From contig NZ_ARQJ01000021.1 of NCBI RefSeq assembly GCF_000385175.1, forward strand, positions 1 to 64,000: 64,000 bases of DNA, written 5' to 3'. The notes under the pieces were generated by a model. It saw nothing but the letters and a program-made list of their open reading frames with translations, was not told the origin of the DNA and made no database searches. Each line of letters starts with the position of its first letter. The first letter of the stretch is position 1. Positions 52,552 to 63,439 of this stretch are shown piece after piece. A program made the position numbers and the translations under genes. The DNA comes from Salinicoccus albus DSM 19776. Lineage in GTDB: Bacteria > Bacillota > Bacilli > Staphylococcales > Salinicoccaceae.

Positions 52552-52977
52552 TCAGTCCTCCATCAATAGATCTTCTTCATCCCTGGAATGGATTTCATCC
52601 ACCAGAATTATGGATACTGAGTGGTCGATCAGCTTCTGGAAATCTACTTCATCGTGAGAGAGCTCCTCTTTCATCCGATCGACCATGACCTGAATCAATT
52701 CGTGATCTCTGCGGAGACGGCGGATTTTCTCGACATTTTTTGGATCATCTCTTTCAATACTGTCATACAGCCCGCCGGGTGTTTCTTCCTGTTGAGCATG
52801 GCCAAGCACTGATTCTTCTACGTATTCGATGAACGCCCCCATTTCTTCGGCAAGTTCTTTGTGTTCAAGTTTGTTAAGCAATGTTTTCATAGACTCGAGT
52901 TGTTCCTCTGCACCTCCCGAAATTTCATCATGCAATGCTTTATGTGATTTTAGATATCTCAATGAGGATGCTGTCAT
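52552..52977 (-). CDS. Hemerythrin-like domain protein
   Basis: ATG 52977 (MTASSLRYLKSHKALHDEIS) lies nine bases after AGGAGG; the open frame begins 21 codons earlier without a site. The 141-residue helical protein carries histidines and glutamates spaced as in hemerythrin-like HHE domains (SHKALHDE, VLGHAQQEE, RRDHELI, LIDHSVSI). A di-iron or other metal centre is likely. Such proteins sense or scavenge oxygen or nitric oxide, or repair iron-sulfur clusters. Its metal use is inferred from residue spacing. Confidence 0.7.
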   Translation of the reverse strand: MTASSLRYLKSHKALHDEISGGAEEQLESMKTLLNKLEHKELAEEMGAFIEYVEESVLGHAQQEETPGGLYDSIERDDPKNVEKIRRLRRDHELIQVMVDRMKEELSHDEVDFQKLIDHSVSIILVDEIHSRDEEDLLMED

Positions 52978-53006
52978 GGAACTGTGCCTCCTGTTTATCC
53001 CGTATA

Positions 53007-53729
53007 TTACTGGTCTTTTTGGATTGGGTTTGTGGCCCACATCTGGCTTGTTTTGATAAACGTCCGCTGGTTGAGTTTGAGCTGGCTCGCGATGATGTCG
53101 GCAATATCTTCAGCATGAGTCATGGATTCCTGTTCCAGTTTTGGCTCGCCGATGAAATCGGTTAGTACAGCAGAAGGGGTCAGGTACGATACTCTGATGT
53201 TGTGTGTGCGCATCTCCTGCATAACGCCTTCTGTTAATCCGATCACTGCATATTTCGTTGCAGAATACAGGGAACTGCCAGGTGTGGCCTTTAATCCTGA
53301 CATGGAGGAGATATTGATTACGTCACCCGCACCCTTTTCGGACATCTGCGGAAGGACTTCCTGCATCATGTAATAAATACCGAAGACATTGACGTCCATC
53401 ATTTTTCTGAAAGTGGCTTCTTCTGAATCCAGAAATGCGGTATGTCCTGATACGCCCGCATTGTTGATGAGTATGTCGATGGTATCGAACACTTCATTGA
53501 TAGATTGTATCATTGTGACAACATCTTCGGAATTGGACACATCTCCGTTTGCTGCAATCACTTCAACGCCATGCTGCTTCAATTCTGACTGCGCATTGTC
53601 CAGGGTATCCCTATCCCTGCCGATAATCGCAACATTCACGCCTTCTTTTGCGAGCGCATGCGCGGTTGCCAGGCCGATGCCTCTCGTTCCGCCTGTGATG
53701 ACTGCATTCTTACCTTCAATATTCTGCAT
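53007..53729 (-). CDS. SDR-family oxidoreductase (3-oxoacyl reductase-like)
   Basis: ATG 53729 (MQNIEGKNAVITGGTRGIGL) follows TAGGAG. The 240-residue protein has the NADPH loop TGGTRGIGLATA, the NNAGVSG motif and the catalytic serine, tyrosine and lysine in SSMSGLKATPGSSLYSATKYA. It is a classical short-chain dehydrogenase of the FabG-like group. The actual substrate is unknown. It is transcribed in the same direction as the hemerythrin-like gene 30 bases later, so the two may form an operon. Confidence 0.88.
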   Translation of the reverse strand: MQNIEGKNAVITGGTRGIGLATAHALAKEGVNVAIIGRDRDTLDNAQSELKQHGVEVIAANGDVSNSEDVVTMIQSINEVFDTIDILINNAGVSGHTAFLDSEEATFRKMMDVNVFGIYYMMQEVLPQMSEKGAGDVINISSMSGLKATPGSSLYSATKYAVIGLTEGVMQEMRTHNIRVSYLTPSAVLTDFIGEPKLEQESMTHAEDIADIIASQLKLNQRTFIKTSQMWATNPIQKDQ

Positions 53730-53882
53730 GATATAAAAACTCCTATCCATAATATTTTATCTTCATTGTAGCAAAGTGGTCGAGTGTCCTTCATTGATGC
53801 TGCTTTTTATTTATCAGATTCAATTGTATAATAGTATCGAAAAGGCTTACAATTTAATCGGATAATATGAGGAGGCTCCTGA

Positions 53883-55148
53883 ATGAATGATTGGTTAGAG
53901 ATGGCAAAAGATAAAGATGATAAGGATGTTCTAAAGCAATACAGAGATGAATTTTACCTCGGTGAGGGTATTTACTATATGGATGGGAATTCTCTCGGGT
54001 TGATGAGCAGGCGTGCTGAACAGTCTCTGCTCGATGTGATGGAGGACTGGAAGCGGCATAGCATTGAAGGCTGGACGAAGGGCGACCGGCCATGGTTTTA
54101 TATGAGTGAGCGTATCGGGGACAAAATGGCGGCACTTGTCGGTGCCGAGAGCGGGGAAGTGCTTGCCACAAATTCAACGACGGTGAATATCCATCAGACA
54201 GTACGCACTTTGTATCAGCCTGACGCGCACCGCTATAAAATCATGGCGGATGAACTGAATTTTCCTTCGGATATCTATGCCCTGAAGTCCATTTTGGATG
54301 ACCATGGACAAAAAGACGGCTTGGTCAAGGTACCGACAGCGGACGGACATACACTGAAAACCGAAGATATCATCGGTATGATGGATGAAAGCATCGCTTT
54401 GATACTGCTTCCGTCCGTGCTTTACCGCAGCGGGCAGGTGCTGGAAATCGAAAAAATAACAGCAGCGGCTCATGAAAAAGGCATTATCGTCGGTTTTGAC
54501 TTATGCCATTCGATCGGTGCCGTGCCGCATCACTTGAAAGAATGGGGAGTGGATTTTGCTGTCTGGTGCACGTATAAACATTTGAATGGCGGTCCGGGCG
54601 CCATCGGCGGCCTGTACATTGATGAGCGGCACCATAAGAAAGCGGTGAGTCTCAAAGGCTGGTTCGGCAATGATAAAACGACACAGTTCGATATGAAGCA
54701 CGACTTTGATCAGGCTGCTGATGCCAGTCAGTATCAGACCGGAACGCCGCATATCTTCTCGATGGCACCGCTTTTAGGCGCCCTGGAGATGTTTGAAGCG
54801 GCAGGTATAGAGAACATACGCAGTAAATCACTTGAGCTGACAGATTTCATGATGGCAATGATTGAAGAGATCCTGGCGGCACATGACATTGAGATGGTGA
54901 CGCCGAAGTCGCATGCGCATCGCGGCGGGCATATTCTCATCGGCCATGAAAAAGCTGCGGGCATCAATGCAGCATTGAAAGCGAGAGGTGTCATCCCGGA
55001 TTTCAGGGCGCCAAGCTTTGTGCGTCTTGCGCCTGTCGCTCTGTATAATTCATTCGAAGATGTTTACCATACGGTGATGATACTGAAGGAAATTATGGAT
55101 GACAGGACTTATGATCAATTTGATAACCAGCGGGGGGTTGTTGCATGA
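53883..55148 (+). CDS. kynU: Kynureninase
   Basis: A 421-residue PLP enzyme that splits kynurenine into anthranilate and alanine. It matches kynureninase throughout: YYMDGNSLGLMSRRAEQSL, HSIEGWTKGDRPWFYM and the cofactor lysine in WCTYKHLNGGPGAIGGLYI. RGGHILIGHEKA lies in the C-terminal domain. GAGGAGG precedes the ATG. The stop overlaps the kynB start (ATGA). As first gene of the kyn operon it feeds anthranilate to tryptophan or other pathways. Confidence 0.95.
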   Translation: MNDWLEMAKDKDDKDVLKQYRDEFYLGEGIYYMDGNSLGLMSRRAEQSLLDVMEDWKRHSIEGWTKGDRPWFYMSERIGDKMAALVGAESGEVLATNSTTVNIHQTVRTLYQPDAHRYKIMADELNFPSDIYALKSILDDHGQKDGLVKVPTADGHTLKTEDIIGMMDESIALILLPSVLYRSGQVLEIEKITAAAHEKGIIVGFDLCHSIGAVPHHLKEWGVDFAVWCTYKHLNGGPGAIGGLYIDERHHKKAVSLKGWFGNDKTTQFDMKHDFDQAADASQYQTGTPHIFSMAPLLGALEMFEAAGIENIRSKSLELTDFMMAMIEEILAAHDIEMVTPKSHAHRGGHILIGHEKAAGINAALKARGVIPDFRAPSFVRLAPVALYNSFEDVYHTVMILKEIMDDRTYDQFDNQRGVVA

Positions 55149-55780
55149 TGTGGATTGATATTACCCAGACACTGGATGAAAGCATTGCCAGCTGGCCTGA
55201 AGATACACCGTTTCAGTACTCTTTGCCTGTGACGAAAGCACAAAGCGGTTCGGTTAATATCGGAAAGATTGAAACCAGCACGCATATCGGGACGCATATC
55301 GATGCACCGTTTCATTTTGATGATGAAGGTATTAAAGTGGATGAATTGAATATTGACCGTTATATCGGTGATGCTGCTGTCATCGAAGTGATGGATAAAA
55401 AGGAAATTACAGCCGAAGATCTGAAAGCTTCTGATATCAGCGGCACGATACTTCTTATTAAAACAAAACGGGAGGCGGATAGACAATATTTCCCTTCTGA
55501 AGTGCCTGTTTTAAGTGCGGATGCTGTAGATTATATTGCTCGGATTGGCATACGGCTTTTCGGGATTGATGTGCTTTCGGTTGACGATATCGATTCGAAA
55601 ACGCTTGATATTCATCATAAGCTGCATCAGAACGATATCATGATTATTGAGAATGTTGTACTTGAAAATGTGAAGCCAGCTCTGTATAACTTTATCGCGC
55701 TTCCGCTGAAGATCAAAGATGCTGACGGCTCACCGGTCAGAGCCGCAATCAGGCCTAAAGGAGAGAGACGGAATGAATGA
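55145..55780 (+). CDS. kynB: Kynurenine formamidase
   Basis: This 211-residue metal-dependent cyclase-family hydrolase hydrolyses N-formylkynurenine to kynurenine. The metal motif is in [18 protein letters not shown], and [20 protein letters not shown] is the typical opening. Its ATG overlaps the kynU stop, and its own stop overlaps the kynA start by eight bases. This tight packing shows one transcript. Confidence 0.95.
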   Translation: MMWIDITQTLDESIASWPEDTPFQYSLPVTKAQSGSVNIGKIETSTHIGTHIDAPFHFDDEGIKVDELNIDRYIGDAAVIEVMDKKEITAEDLKASDISGTILLIKTKREADRQYFPSEVPVLSADAVDYIARIGIRLFGIDVLSVDDIDSKTLDIHHKLHQNDIMIIENVVLENVKPALYNFIALPLKIKDADGSPVRAAIRPKGERRNE

Positions 55781-56615
55781 ATATCAGGATCAGTCACTTG
55801 AAGGCGAAAGAATTAAAACCGATTTTCTAAAAGATATGACTTACAGCGAGTACCTGAACCTGGATAATATTCTGACTGCTCAAAAGACGTTGACCGATGA
55901 ACACGATGAAACACTTTTCATCATCATTCATCAGGTGGCTGAACTATGGATGAAGCTTGCAATACATGAAGTGAATGCGGCGATAGAAGATATCCGCGGG
56001 GACGACTTCAGAATGGCTTTCAAGAAGCTGGCGAGAGTAACGAATATACAGAATCAGCTCATCACATCATGGGATGTACTGGCGACACTGACACCAAGTG
56101 ATTATCTTAAATTCAGAGACAGCCTGGGCAGCGCATCGGGATTCCAGTCCTATCAAAACCGTATGATGGAATTCAGTCTGGGATATAAGACCACCCATGC
56201 GTTGAAAATTTATGAGAAAGACCCTGAAATATACAGGCTGTTAAAAGCCCAGCTTGGAACACCGAGCATATATGATGAAGTCATCCATGCAACAGCCAGG
56301 CAGGGTTTTGACATTGATGAAGGGGTGCTCAAACGGGATATTACTCAAAATTATGAACCGAATGCGTCGGTGAAAGAAGCGTTTAGGCAGATTTACCTCA
56401 ATACGGATAAGTACTTTGAACTGTATGAAATGCTTGAGAAACTCGTTGATGTCGAAGATCTATACAGCCAGTGGAGATTCCGGCATATGAAGACAGTCGA
56501 ACGCATCATCGGTTTTAAAAAGGGCACCGGCGGCAGTTCAGGCGTGAATTATCTGAAGCGTGTCATCGATGACTATTTCTTCAGAGAGCTGTGGGAGCTT
56601 CGGACTGAATTATAG
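55773..56615 (+). CDS. kynA: Tryptophan 2,3-dioxygenase
   Basis: ATG 55773 ([18 protein letters not shown]) lies behind AAAGGAGAG in the end of kynB. The 280-residue haem enzyme opens the indole ring of tryptophan to N-formylkynurenine. [29 protein letters not shown], the [15 protein letters not shown] active-site stretch and [20 protein letters not shown] mark the family and include the haem-binding histidine. With kynB and kynU it completes conversion of tryptophan to anthranilate. Confidence 0.95.
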   Translation: MNEYQDQSLEGERIKTDFLKDMTYSEYLNLDNILTAQKTLTDEHDETLFIIIHQVAELWMKLAIHEVNAAIEDIRGDDFRMAFKKLARVTNIQNQLITSWDVLATLTPSDYLKFRDSLGSASGFQSYQNRMMEFSLGYKTTHALKIYEKDPEIYRLLKAQLGTPSIYDEVIHATARQGFDIDEGVLKRDITQNYEPNASVKEAFRQIYLNTDKYFELYEMLEKLVDVEDLYSQWRFRHMKTVERIIGFKKGTGGSSGVNYLKRVIDDYFFRELWELRTEL

Positions 56616-56640
56616 ATTATTAAATGCGAGGAGTGGAATT

Positions 56641-56961
56641 ATGAGGGATTATGGTCAGACAAACATATTTGATGATGTCCTTAAGGCAGACGAATCATTT
56701 GTCATTGTGGTGCAGGAAGTGTCTGAACAAAATGGACAGCTTCAGAAAAAAGTGCTGAGAGAATACCCGAGTTTAGATATGGATGGTATGAAGAATCTCT
56801 TTGAGCATTTGAAAGATGTCTATCTGACAGAACCATTCTCGGAAAATGGCAGGTACTTTGATCTTACAGTTTATACAAACGAAAATTATGCCGGGGATAA
56901 TATCTACGCTCATACAAAGCGTTACAAAAATTCCAAGGAATGGACAGCGACAGCTAAATGA
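56641..56961 (+). CDS. 106-residue protein of unknown function after kynA
   Basis: ATG 56641 is preceded by GAGGAGTGG and follows kynA by 25 bases, so it is the fourth gene of the kyn operon. The product (MRDYGQTNIFDDVLKADESF onward) is soluble and acidic. It has no signal peptide, no cysteine and an aromatic-rich centre (NGRYFDLTVYTNENYAGDNI). I do not recognise the family. Its place just before the operon terminator suggests a role linked to tryptophan breakdown, perhaps control or binding of an intermediate. That is speculation. Confidence 0.7.
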   Translation: MRDYGQTNIFDDVLKADESFVIVVQEVSEQNGQLQKKVLREYPSLDMDGMKNLFEHLKDVYLTEPFSENGRYFDLTVYTNENYAGDNIYAHTKRYKNSKEWTATAK

Positions 56962-56973
56962 TTCAATTTTGTT

Positions 56974-57001
56974 AAAGGCACCTGATGAAGGTGTCTTTTT
57001 T
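56974..57001 (+). terminator. Terminator of the kyn operon
   Basis: AAAGGCACCT pairs with AGGTGTCTTT and leads into a T run. Confidence 0.75.
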
Positions 57002-57061
57002 TACCCGTCTTTTTTTTACCATAGAAAATAAAATAATAAAATTATTGAAAATTCTATTAAG

Positions 57062-57075
57062 TGGAAGCGCTTTTT
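57062..57075 (+). promoter_or_regulatory. cre-like site upstream of the TAXI-TRAP operon
   Basis: TGGAAGCGCTTTTT closely follows the CcpA catabolite-responsive consensus. A TATACT box follows three bases later, so bound CcpA would block the promoter. Confidence 0.55.
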
Positions 57076-57125
57076 GATATACTGTTACTTAAGAAAGGAA
57101 AAATTTGAAAAAGGGGAGAAAAAAT

Positions 57126-58190
57126 GTGAGAAAAATCTCTTGGCTTTTTGTGTTGGTTCTGACGCTGTCGTTAGTCCTTGCAGCTTGTGGCGGCGGTTCT
57201 GGAGAAGACAGTGAAGGCGGTACGGACGATGAAGGATCCGGTGGTGAAGAAGGGACTGAAGAATCCGGGGGAGATTCAGGGGGCTCCGATGACGGAGGCA
57301 CTGAAGCCGGCGAAGACTGGGTAGAAAACATCACGCTGCTGACCGGCGGGGAAGCGGGGGTCTATTTCCCTCTGGGTGTAGCGCTTGCTGACATTATTGA
57401 TGCCAATGTTGATGGTGTCACAGCCACTGGTGTTTCTTCAGGTGCATCCGTCACAAACGCAGAGCAGTTGAATAACGGAGAAGCTCAGCTTGCACTCGTG
57501 CAAAATGACATTGCATATTTCGGTGCCGAGGGGATAAACATGTTTGATTCACCACTTGAGAATTATAGTGGCATGTTTACGATCTATCCGGAAACGATAC
57601 AGCTGGTGACAGTTGAAGGTACCGGCGTTGAATCTGTCTCTGACCTTGAAGGAATGAGAGTTGCCATAGGGGATGTCGGTTCAGGTACTGAAGCGAACGC
57701 GACTCAGATTCTTGAAGCGCACGGTCTGAGTGTTGAAGATATCAATGCGCAGAGCCTTGACTTTGCGGATGCATCTACCAATCTTCAGGATGGTAATATT
57801 GATGCAGCATTTGTAACGGCTGGGACACCGACAGGTGCGATCCAGGAACTGAGTGCAAGTGCTGATGTCAGGCTGGTCAACATGGAGCAGGATGCAATGG
57901 ACTCATTGATGGAAGAATATAACTATTATGTGCAGCAGGATATCCCGAGCGATGCCTATGAAAACTTTGACAGTGAAACGACTACTGTAGCCGTTCAGGC
58001 GATGATGATTGGGTCAAATGATATCCCTGAAGACCAGATGCATGAGATAACACGGGTTATCTTCGAAAACCTCGATGAAGTTGCCAACGCCCATGTGCGC
58101 GGAGAAGAGTTATCTATAGATACGGCGGAAGATGGGATGTCAATCGACCTCCATCCGGGTGTTCAAAGCTACTATGATGAACAACAATAG
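57126..58190 (+). CDS. TAXI-family TRAP transporter solute-binding protein
   Basis: GTG 57126 (MRKISWLFVLVLTLSLVLAA) is seven bases after GGGGAG, a better start than TTG 57105. A lipobox LVLAACGGG shows it is a lipoprotein, followed by a 45-residue acidic glycine/serine/glutamate linker. The TAXI domain contains NITLLTGGEAGVYFPLGVAL, GVSSGASVTNAEQLNNGEAQ and VGSGTEANATQILEA. It captures an unidentified carboxylate, possibly glutamate or 2-oxoglutarate, for sodium-driven uptake. DUF1850 and fused TRAP permease genes follow. Confidence 0.92.
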   Translation: MRKISWLFVLVLTLSLVLAACGGGSGEDSEGGTDDEGSGGEEGTEESGGDSGGSDDGGTEAGEDWVENITLLTGGEAGVYFPLGVALADIIDANVDGVTATGVSSGASVTNAEQLNNGEAQLALVQNDIAYFGAEGINMFDSPLENYSGMFTIYPETIQLVTVEGTGVESVSDLEGMRVAIGDVGSGTEANATQILEAHGLSVEDINAQSLDFADASTNLQDGNIDAAFVTAGTPTGAIQELSASADVRLVNMEQDAMDSLMEEYNYYVQQDIPSDAYENFDSETTTVAVQAMMIGSNDIPEDQMHEITRVIFENLDEVANAHVRGEELSIDTAEDGMSIDLHPGVQSYYDEQQ

Positions 58191-58704
58191 GGAGACTGTA
58201 AGTAATGCTGAAAAGACATTGCACAAACGCAATGTCTTTTTATCCCTTATAGGGGCTTTTATCATTATTATATTTGTTTTATTACTCTATATATTCAGGC
58301 CGTCCTATCTGACAATTGAAGACATGGCTTCAGGTGAAGTGCTGTTTACGGAGAGAGTGTCACAGGGTGAGCGCTTCGCAGTGACATACATTCACTCGGT
58401 CGAGCGGTCCCCTGTAAAAGAAATTTTTGAAATCAGGCAGTCGGATATCTATACGATGGAAAGTCATACTGAATCATTTGGTGCCGGAATGCCGTACGAT
58501 GGTGAAGAGATTGAAATGGAAGATGGTAAATTCATCATCAGAAACATAAACCGCAAAGTACATGGTGGTGCTCTGAGAGTGCGACCATCTTCTGTATTTC
58601 CGCATCATGTTGAAATAGGAGAAAACAGAATTACCATATCCGAAACGCCATATGAGGGCAGGAACCTGGAAATTAAAGTGGTAAGGACTTACTTTAAGGG
58701 GTGA
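58174..58704 (+). CDS. DUF1850 protein of the TAXI-TRAP operon
   Basis: ATG 58174 overlaps the end of the binding-protein gene by 17 bases. The ~176-residue protein has one membrane anchor (about residues 23-45). An extracellular beta-rich domain follows with MASGEVLFTERVSQGERFAVTYIHSVERSPVKEIFEI, the conserved HSVERSPV core of DUF1850. The family almost always lies between TAXI binding-protein and permease genes, but its function is not known; it may be a third subunit of the carrier. The next gene overlaps by the start region. Confidence 0.85.
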   Translation: MMNNNRETVSNAEKTLHKRNVFLSLIGAFIIIIFVLLLYIFRPSYLTIEDMASGEVLFTERVSQGERFAVTYIHSVERSPVKEIFEIRQSDIYTMESHTESFGAGMPYDGEEIEMEDGKFIIRNINRKVHGGALRVRPSSVFPHHVEIGENRITISETPYEGRNLEIKVVRTYFKG

Positions 58705-58709
58705 ACAAA

Positions 58710-60929
58710 GTGGAAGATAAAGAACGGCAGGAAATGATACAGGAACTGGAAGGCAGCGACCGGATGCCCGGCAAAAAGCTGGCACTGATGACAAGCATTA
58801 CAGCCATAGCACTTTCATTGTTTCACCTTTATGTTGCTGGATTTGGTCTGCCGGGGATAGGCTCACAAACATTTCTGATCATTCATCTAACATTCGGCAT
58901 TGTGCTGGTGTTTTTAATATTTCCTGTGAAAAAAGGATTGAAACAGAAAACCATCCCCTGGTACGATCTGCTGATTGCTTTAATCTCCCTGGGTGTAGGC
59001 ATCTATCTGATTGAACGGCAGGATGCGCAGGCGATCATGTCAGCAAGACCAACTGAGTGGGACCTGATTGTGGGCACATTGTTTATTGTGCTGGTCATTG
59101 AAGCAACAAGAAGAGTCGTCGGGCTGCCGCTTATCATTATCGCAGGGATATTCATGGCCTATTTTTTCCTCGGCGAGATCATGCCCGGCCAGTTTTATCA
59201 CAACCGCGGTGATTTTTCCAGATTCATATATGAAATTGTCTATCGGAACAACGGTATTTTTGGCACACCCATCTATGCGTCTGCTCAGTTCGTATTCATA
59301 TTCATACTGTTTGGTGCCATTCTGGAATCCACCGGTGCTGGCAGGATGTTTATCGATCTGGCGATGCGCAGTGTCGGTAAATACAAAGGCGGCCCGGCGA
59401 AGGCCGGTGTGGTTGCCAGCGGCATGATGGGCAGCATTTCCGGCAGTTCTACTGCCAACGCGGTAACCACCGGTACGTTTACCATACCGCTGATGAAGAG
59501 AGTGGGGTTCAGACCTCATATTGCCGGCGGTGTGGAAGTGGCTGCCTCATCTAGCGGTCAGTTCCTGCCGCCGATTATGGGGGCGGCGGCATTTATCATG
59601 GTGGAATTTACGGGCATTCCCTATTACGAGATTATAACAAGTGCGTTCATCCCTGCGATTCTGGCATATGTGGGCATACTTTTTATGGTGCATTTTGAAG
59701 CGAGTAAACACGGTATTTCCGGGATCGGAAAATCCGAAATGGCTTCAGGCAGGAAGCTGTTGATTAATCAGGGATATCTGCTCGTCCCTATTTTCATACT
59801 GATCTATTATCTTGTGGTCCAGCAGGCTTCTGTAAATGCCTCCGCATTCTATTCAATCATTGCAATGATCGTCATTGCATTCTTTGCCTATCGATTTAAA
59901 CAGAGTATCGGCAGGACAATCATATTTGCTGCCATACTGCTTGCTGTTACGTTTGCCATGCAGTATTTGATCGGCTTTGTGAACCAGGGGCTTGTCGCGC
60001 TGAACTCAGTATTCGATATAAACTTCTTCAGTCCCGGAATGATCCGCTGGAGAGATCCGATATTTACGATGGTCCTGGGCGGTATCATTGTGGCGCTGCT
60101 ATTTGCATTGTTCCAAAAGTCAGCGAAATATGAGTCGTCACCTGCCAAGTATGGGATGAAGGAACTTATTTCCGGATTTGATACTGCTTCGAGAAATGCG
60201 CTCAGCATTATCGTCGCCTGTGCCACCGCAGGGATTCTTATCGGAGTGATTACGACAAGCGGGCTGTCCACTAAATTCACAAGAATCGTCATTAATTTCT
60301 CTGATACGATACAGTCCTGGCTGCCGGGATTCATGGTCACAGACAATACCCAGATTTACATAGCTCTGGTCCTGACAGTGTTCGCATGCCTGCTGCTCGG
60401 TATGGGACTGCCGACGACAGCAACTTATGTAGTGCTTGCGGCAGTGATTGCACCGGTACTGACCGATCTTGGCCTGCCGGTGATTGTGGCGCACCTGTTT
60501 GTGCTGTATTATGGTGTGCTTGCGGATGATACACCGCCGATCAATCTCCCAGCATATGCAACCGCCGGTATTGCAAAGGCAGGCCCGATACGAACGGGCG
60601 TGCAGGGATTCAAATATGACTCAGCAGCACTGCTCCTGCCGTTCATGTTTGCAATCAATCCAACTATCCTGCTGATTACAGATGCATCAGTGCTTGAAAT
60701 GGTATGGGCGGTAATTACAGCCGCAGTGGGTATGGCAACGTTTGGTGCGTTCATTCAGAACTTCATGTTTACAAAATTCAATATTGCAGAGAGAGTAGTT
60801 GCAGCTGTCACTGCGTTGATGTTCATTCAGAGCGATGCTGTTACGGATACCATCGCAATTATCTTATTTATCCTGCTTGTCGGCTTCCAGTTATACAAGA
60901 AGAAAAGGCTGGGGGTTCAGACGGCATAG
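58710..60929 (+). CDS. Fused TRAP transporter permease (DctQM)
   Basis: GTG 58710 is eight bases after AAGGGG; GTG 58701 is an alternative. The ~739-residue protein joins a four-helix small-subunit region (to about residue 150) to a DctM-like large subunit with about 12 helices. Typical stretches are ESTGAGRMFIDLAMRSVG and GMMGSISGSSTANAVTTGTF. SGQFLPPIMGAAAFIMVEF and the ADDTPPINLPAYATAGIAK motif are also seen. It uses the sodium gradient to import the ligand brought by the TAXI binding protein. Confidence 0.92.
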   Translation: MEDKERQEMIQELEGSDRMPGKKLALMTSITAIALSLFHLYVAGFGLPGIGSQTFLIIHLTFGIVLVFLIFPVKKGLKQKTIPWYDLLIALISLGVGIYLIERQDAQAIMSARPTEWDLIVGTLFIVLVIEATRRVVGLPLIIIAGIFMAYFFLGEIMPGQFYHNRGDFSRFIYEIVYRNNGIFGTPIYASAQFVFIFILFGAILESTGAGRMFIDLAMRSVGKYKGGPAKAGVVASGMMGSISGSSTANAVTTGTFTIPLMKRVGFRPHIAGGVEVAASSSGQFLPPIMGAAAFIMVEFTGIPYYEIITSAFIPAILAYVGILFMVHFEASKHGISGIGKSEMASGRKLLINQGYLLVPIFILIYYLVVQQASVNASAFYSIIAMIVIAFFAYRFKQSIGRTIIFAAILLAVTFAMQYLIGFVNQGLVALNSVFDINFFSPGMIRWRDPIFTMVLGGIIVALLFALFQKSAKYESSPAKYGMKELISGFDTASRNALSIIVACATAGILIGVITTSGLSTKFTRIVINFSDTIQSWLPGFMVTDNTQIYIALVLTVFACLLLGMGLPTTATYVVLAAVIAPVLTDLGLPVIVAHLFVLYYGVLADDTPPINLPAYATAGIAKAGPIRTGVQGFKYDSAALLLPFMFAINPTILLITDASVLEMVWAVITAAVGMATFGAFIQNFMFTKFNIAERVVAAVTALMFIQSDAVTDTIAIILFILLVGFQLYKKKRLGVQTA

Positions 60930-60946
60930 GACATAATTTTGAGCGA

Positions 60947-60987
60947 ACAGAAAGTACATCCGGAACAATTCCGGATGTACTTTCTGT
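60947..60987 (+). terminator. Terminator of the TAXI-TRAP operon
   Basis: A perfect 19-bp stem (60947-60965 with 60969-60987) has a three-base loop and is followed by a short T-rich tail. Confidence 0.88.
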
Positions 60988-61092
60988 TTGTTTCCTTTAT
61001 ATTTATATTATAATAATGATAAAAGGTTTGTGACATCAATCAAACATCTTTATAATGATATTTGTATACTTGCGGTATACTATCATAACTAA

Positions 61093-62271
<1,179 letters not shown>

Positions 62272-62286
62272 GAAAGAGGAAACCGT

Positions 62287-63420
62287 ATGAAGATAGCGAT
62301 TGTCACTGAAACATTTCTACCGTCTACAGATGGTATTGTGACGAGACTGACAAAAGCGATTGATTACTTTATGCGGGAAGGCCATGATGTACTCGTCATT
62401 GCCCCTGACTTGGGTGTATATGACTATAAGGGCGCGCGGGTGGCCGGTGTAAAACCGATCACCTTCCCTTTTTACAGATACCGCAAATGGGGCCTCCCCT
62501 CACCTAAAGTACATCGCATTTTAAAAGAGTATCATCCGGATGTTGTCCATGCAGTCAATCCGGTGCTCTTAGCAACGAGTGCAGTCAAATCTGCACAGAA
62601 ACTGGATATTCCTCTAGTCTCTTCATATCATACACATCTTCCGAAGTATCTGGATTATTACAAAGTGTATAAACCTGCTAAGCCATTACTCTGGTGGTAT
62701 ATTAGACGCAACCACAAAAATGCGCATGTCAATCTCGTTACATCACAAACAATTAAAGACGAACTTGAAGATGAAGGGATTAAAAGACTGGATGTCATCC
62801 CGCGCGGTGTGGATATTGTTAACCGTCATCCGGACTTTAAAGATGAAAGGATGCGCAAGCGGCTGACAGGCGGGAAGCCCTCAAACAAACTGCTGGTGTT
62901 TATAGGCAGAATAGCAGTGGAAAAGGAAATACCCAAGCTGATCCCTCTGCTTGAGGCCAGAAATGACATCAGCCTGGCAATTGTTGGTGACGGGCCGGCC
63001 AGAGCGGAAATTGAAAATAAATTTGACGGCACAAACACAGTATTCACAGGTTTTATACATGGAGAAGAATTATCCCAAGCATTTGCTTCCGCAGATGCCT
63101 TTATCTTCCCATCGGTGTCAGAAACACTTGGACTGGTTATACTGGAGTCCATGGCATCCGGACTGCCGGTCATTGCCGCAAAGAGCGGGCCGACAAATGA
63201 ACAAATTACTGATGGGATCAACGGCAAACTCTATGAAAATGAAGATCTGGACAGCCTGCTTGAAGCCGTCGAAGTGCTGGATGATAAAGAAGAATTGCGG
63301 ATATTGAGAAAAAATGCCCGCAGGGAAGCCCTCCCCTATTCCTGGGATAAAACTTCAAAAAGACTCATCGACTTTTATATGAATGCGAGGGACAGACATT
63401 CAGTAGGTTCCAAAAATTGA
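62287..63420 (+). CDS. GT4 glycosyltransferase, probable sulfoquinovosyl/glycolipid transferase
   Basis: The 377-residue GT-B enzyme opens MKIAIVTETFLPSTDGIVTR and contains SSYHTHLPKYLDYY, the donor-site stretch LLVFIGRIAVEKEIPKLIPL and FPSVSETLGLVILESMASGLPVIA with the EX7E glutamates. It resembles SqdX/SQD2 and the diacylglycerol glucosyltransferases. The 15-base gap to the UDP-sulfoquinovose synthase makes it the likely enzyme that transfers sulfoquinovose to diacylglycerol. The acceptor is not proven. AGAGGAAACC precedes the ATG. Confidence 0.8.
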   Translation: MKIAIVTETFLPSTDGIVTRLTKAIDYFMREGHDVLVIAPDLGVYDYKGARVAGVKPITFPFYRYRKWGLPSPKVHRILKEYHPDVVHAVNPVLLATSAVKSAQKLDIPLVSSYHTHLPKYLDYYKVYKPAKPLLWWYIRRNHKNAHVNLVTSQTIKDELEDEGIKRLDVIPRGVDIVNRHPDFKDERMRKRLTGGKPSNKLLVFIGRIAVEKEIPKLIPLLEARNDISLAIVGDGPARAEIENKFDGTNTVFTGFIHGEELSQAFASADAFIFPSVSETLGLVILESMASGLPVIAAKSGPTNEQITDGINGKLYENEDLDSLLEAVEVLDDKEELRILRKNARREALPYSWDKTSKRLIDFYMNARDRHSVGSKN

Positions 63421-63439
63421 TTGAAGCAAGGATGTGTGT

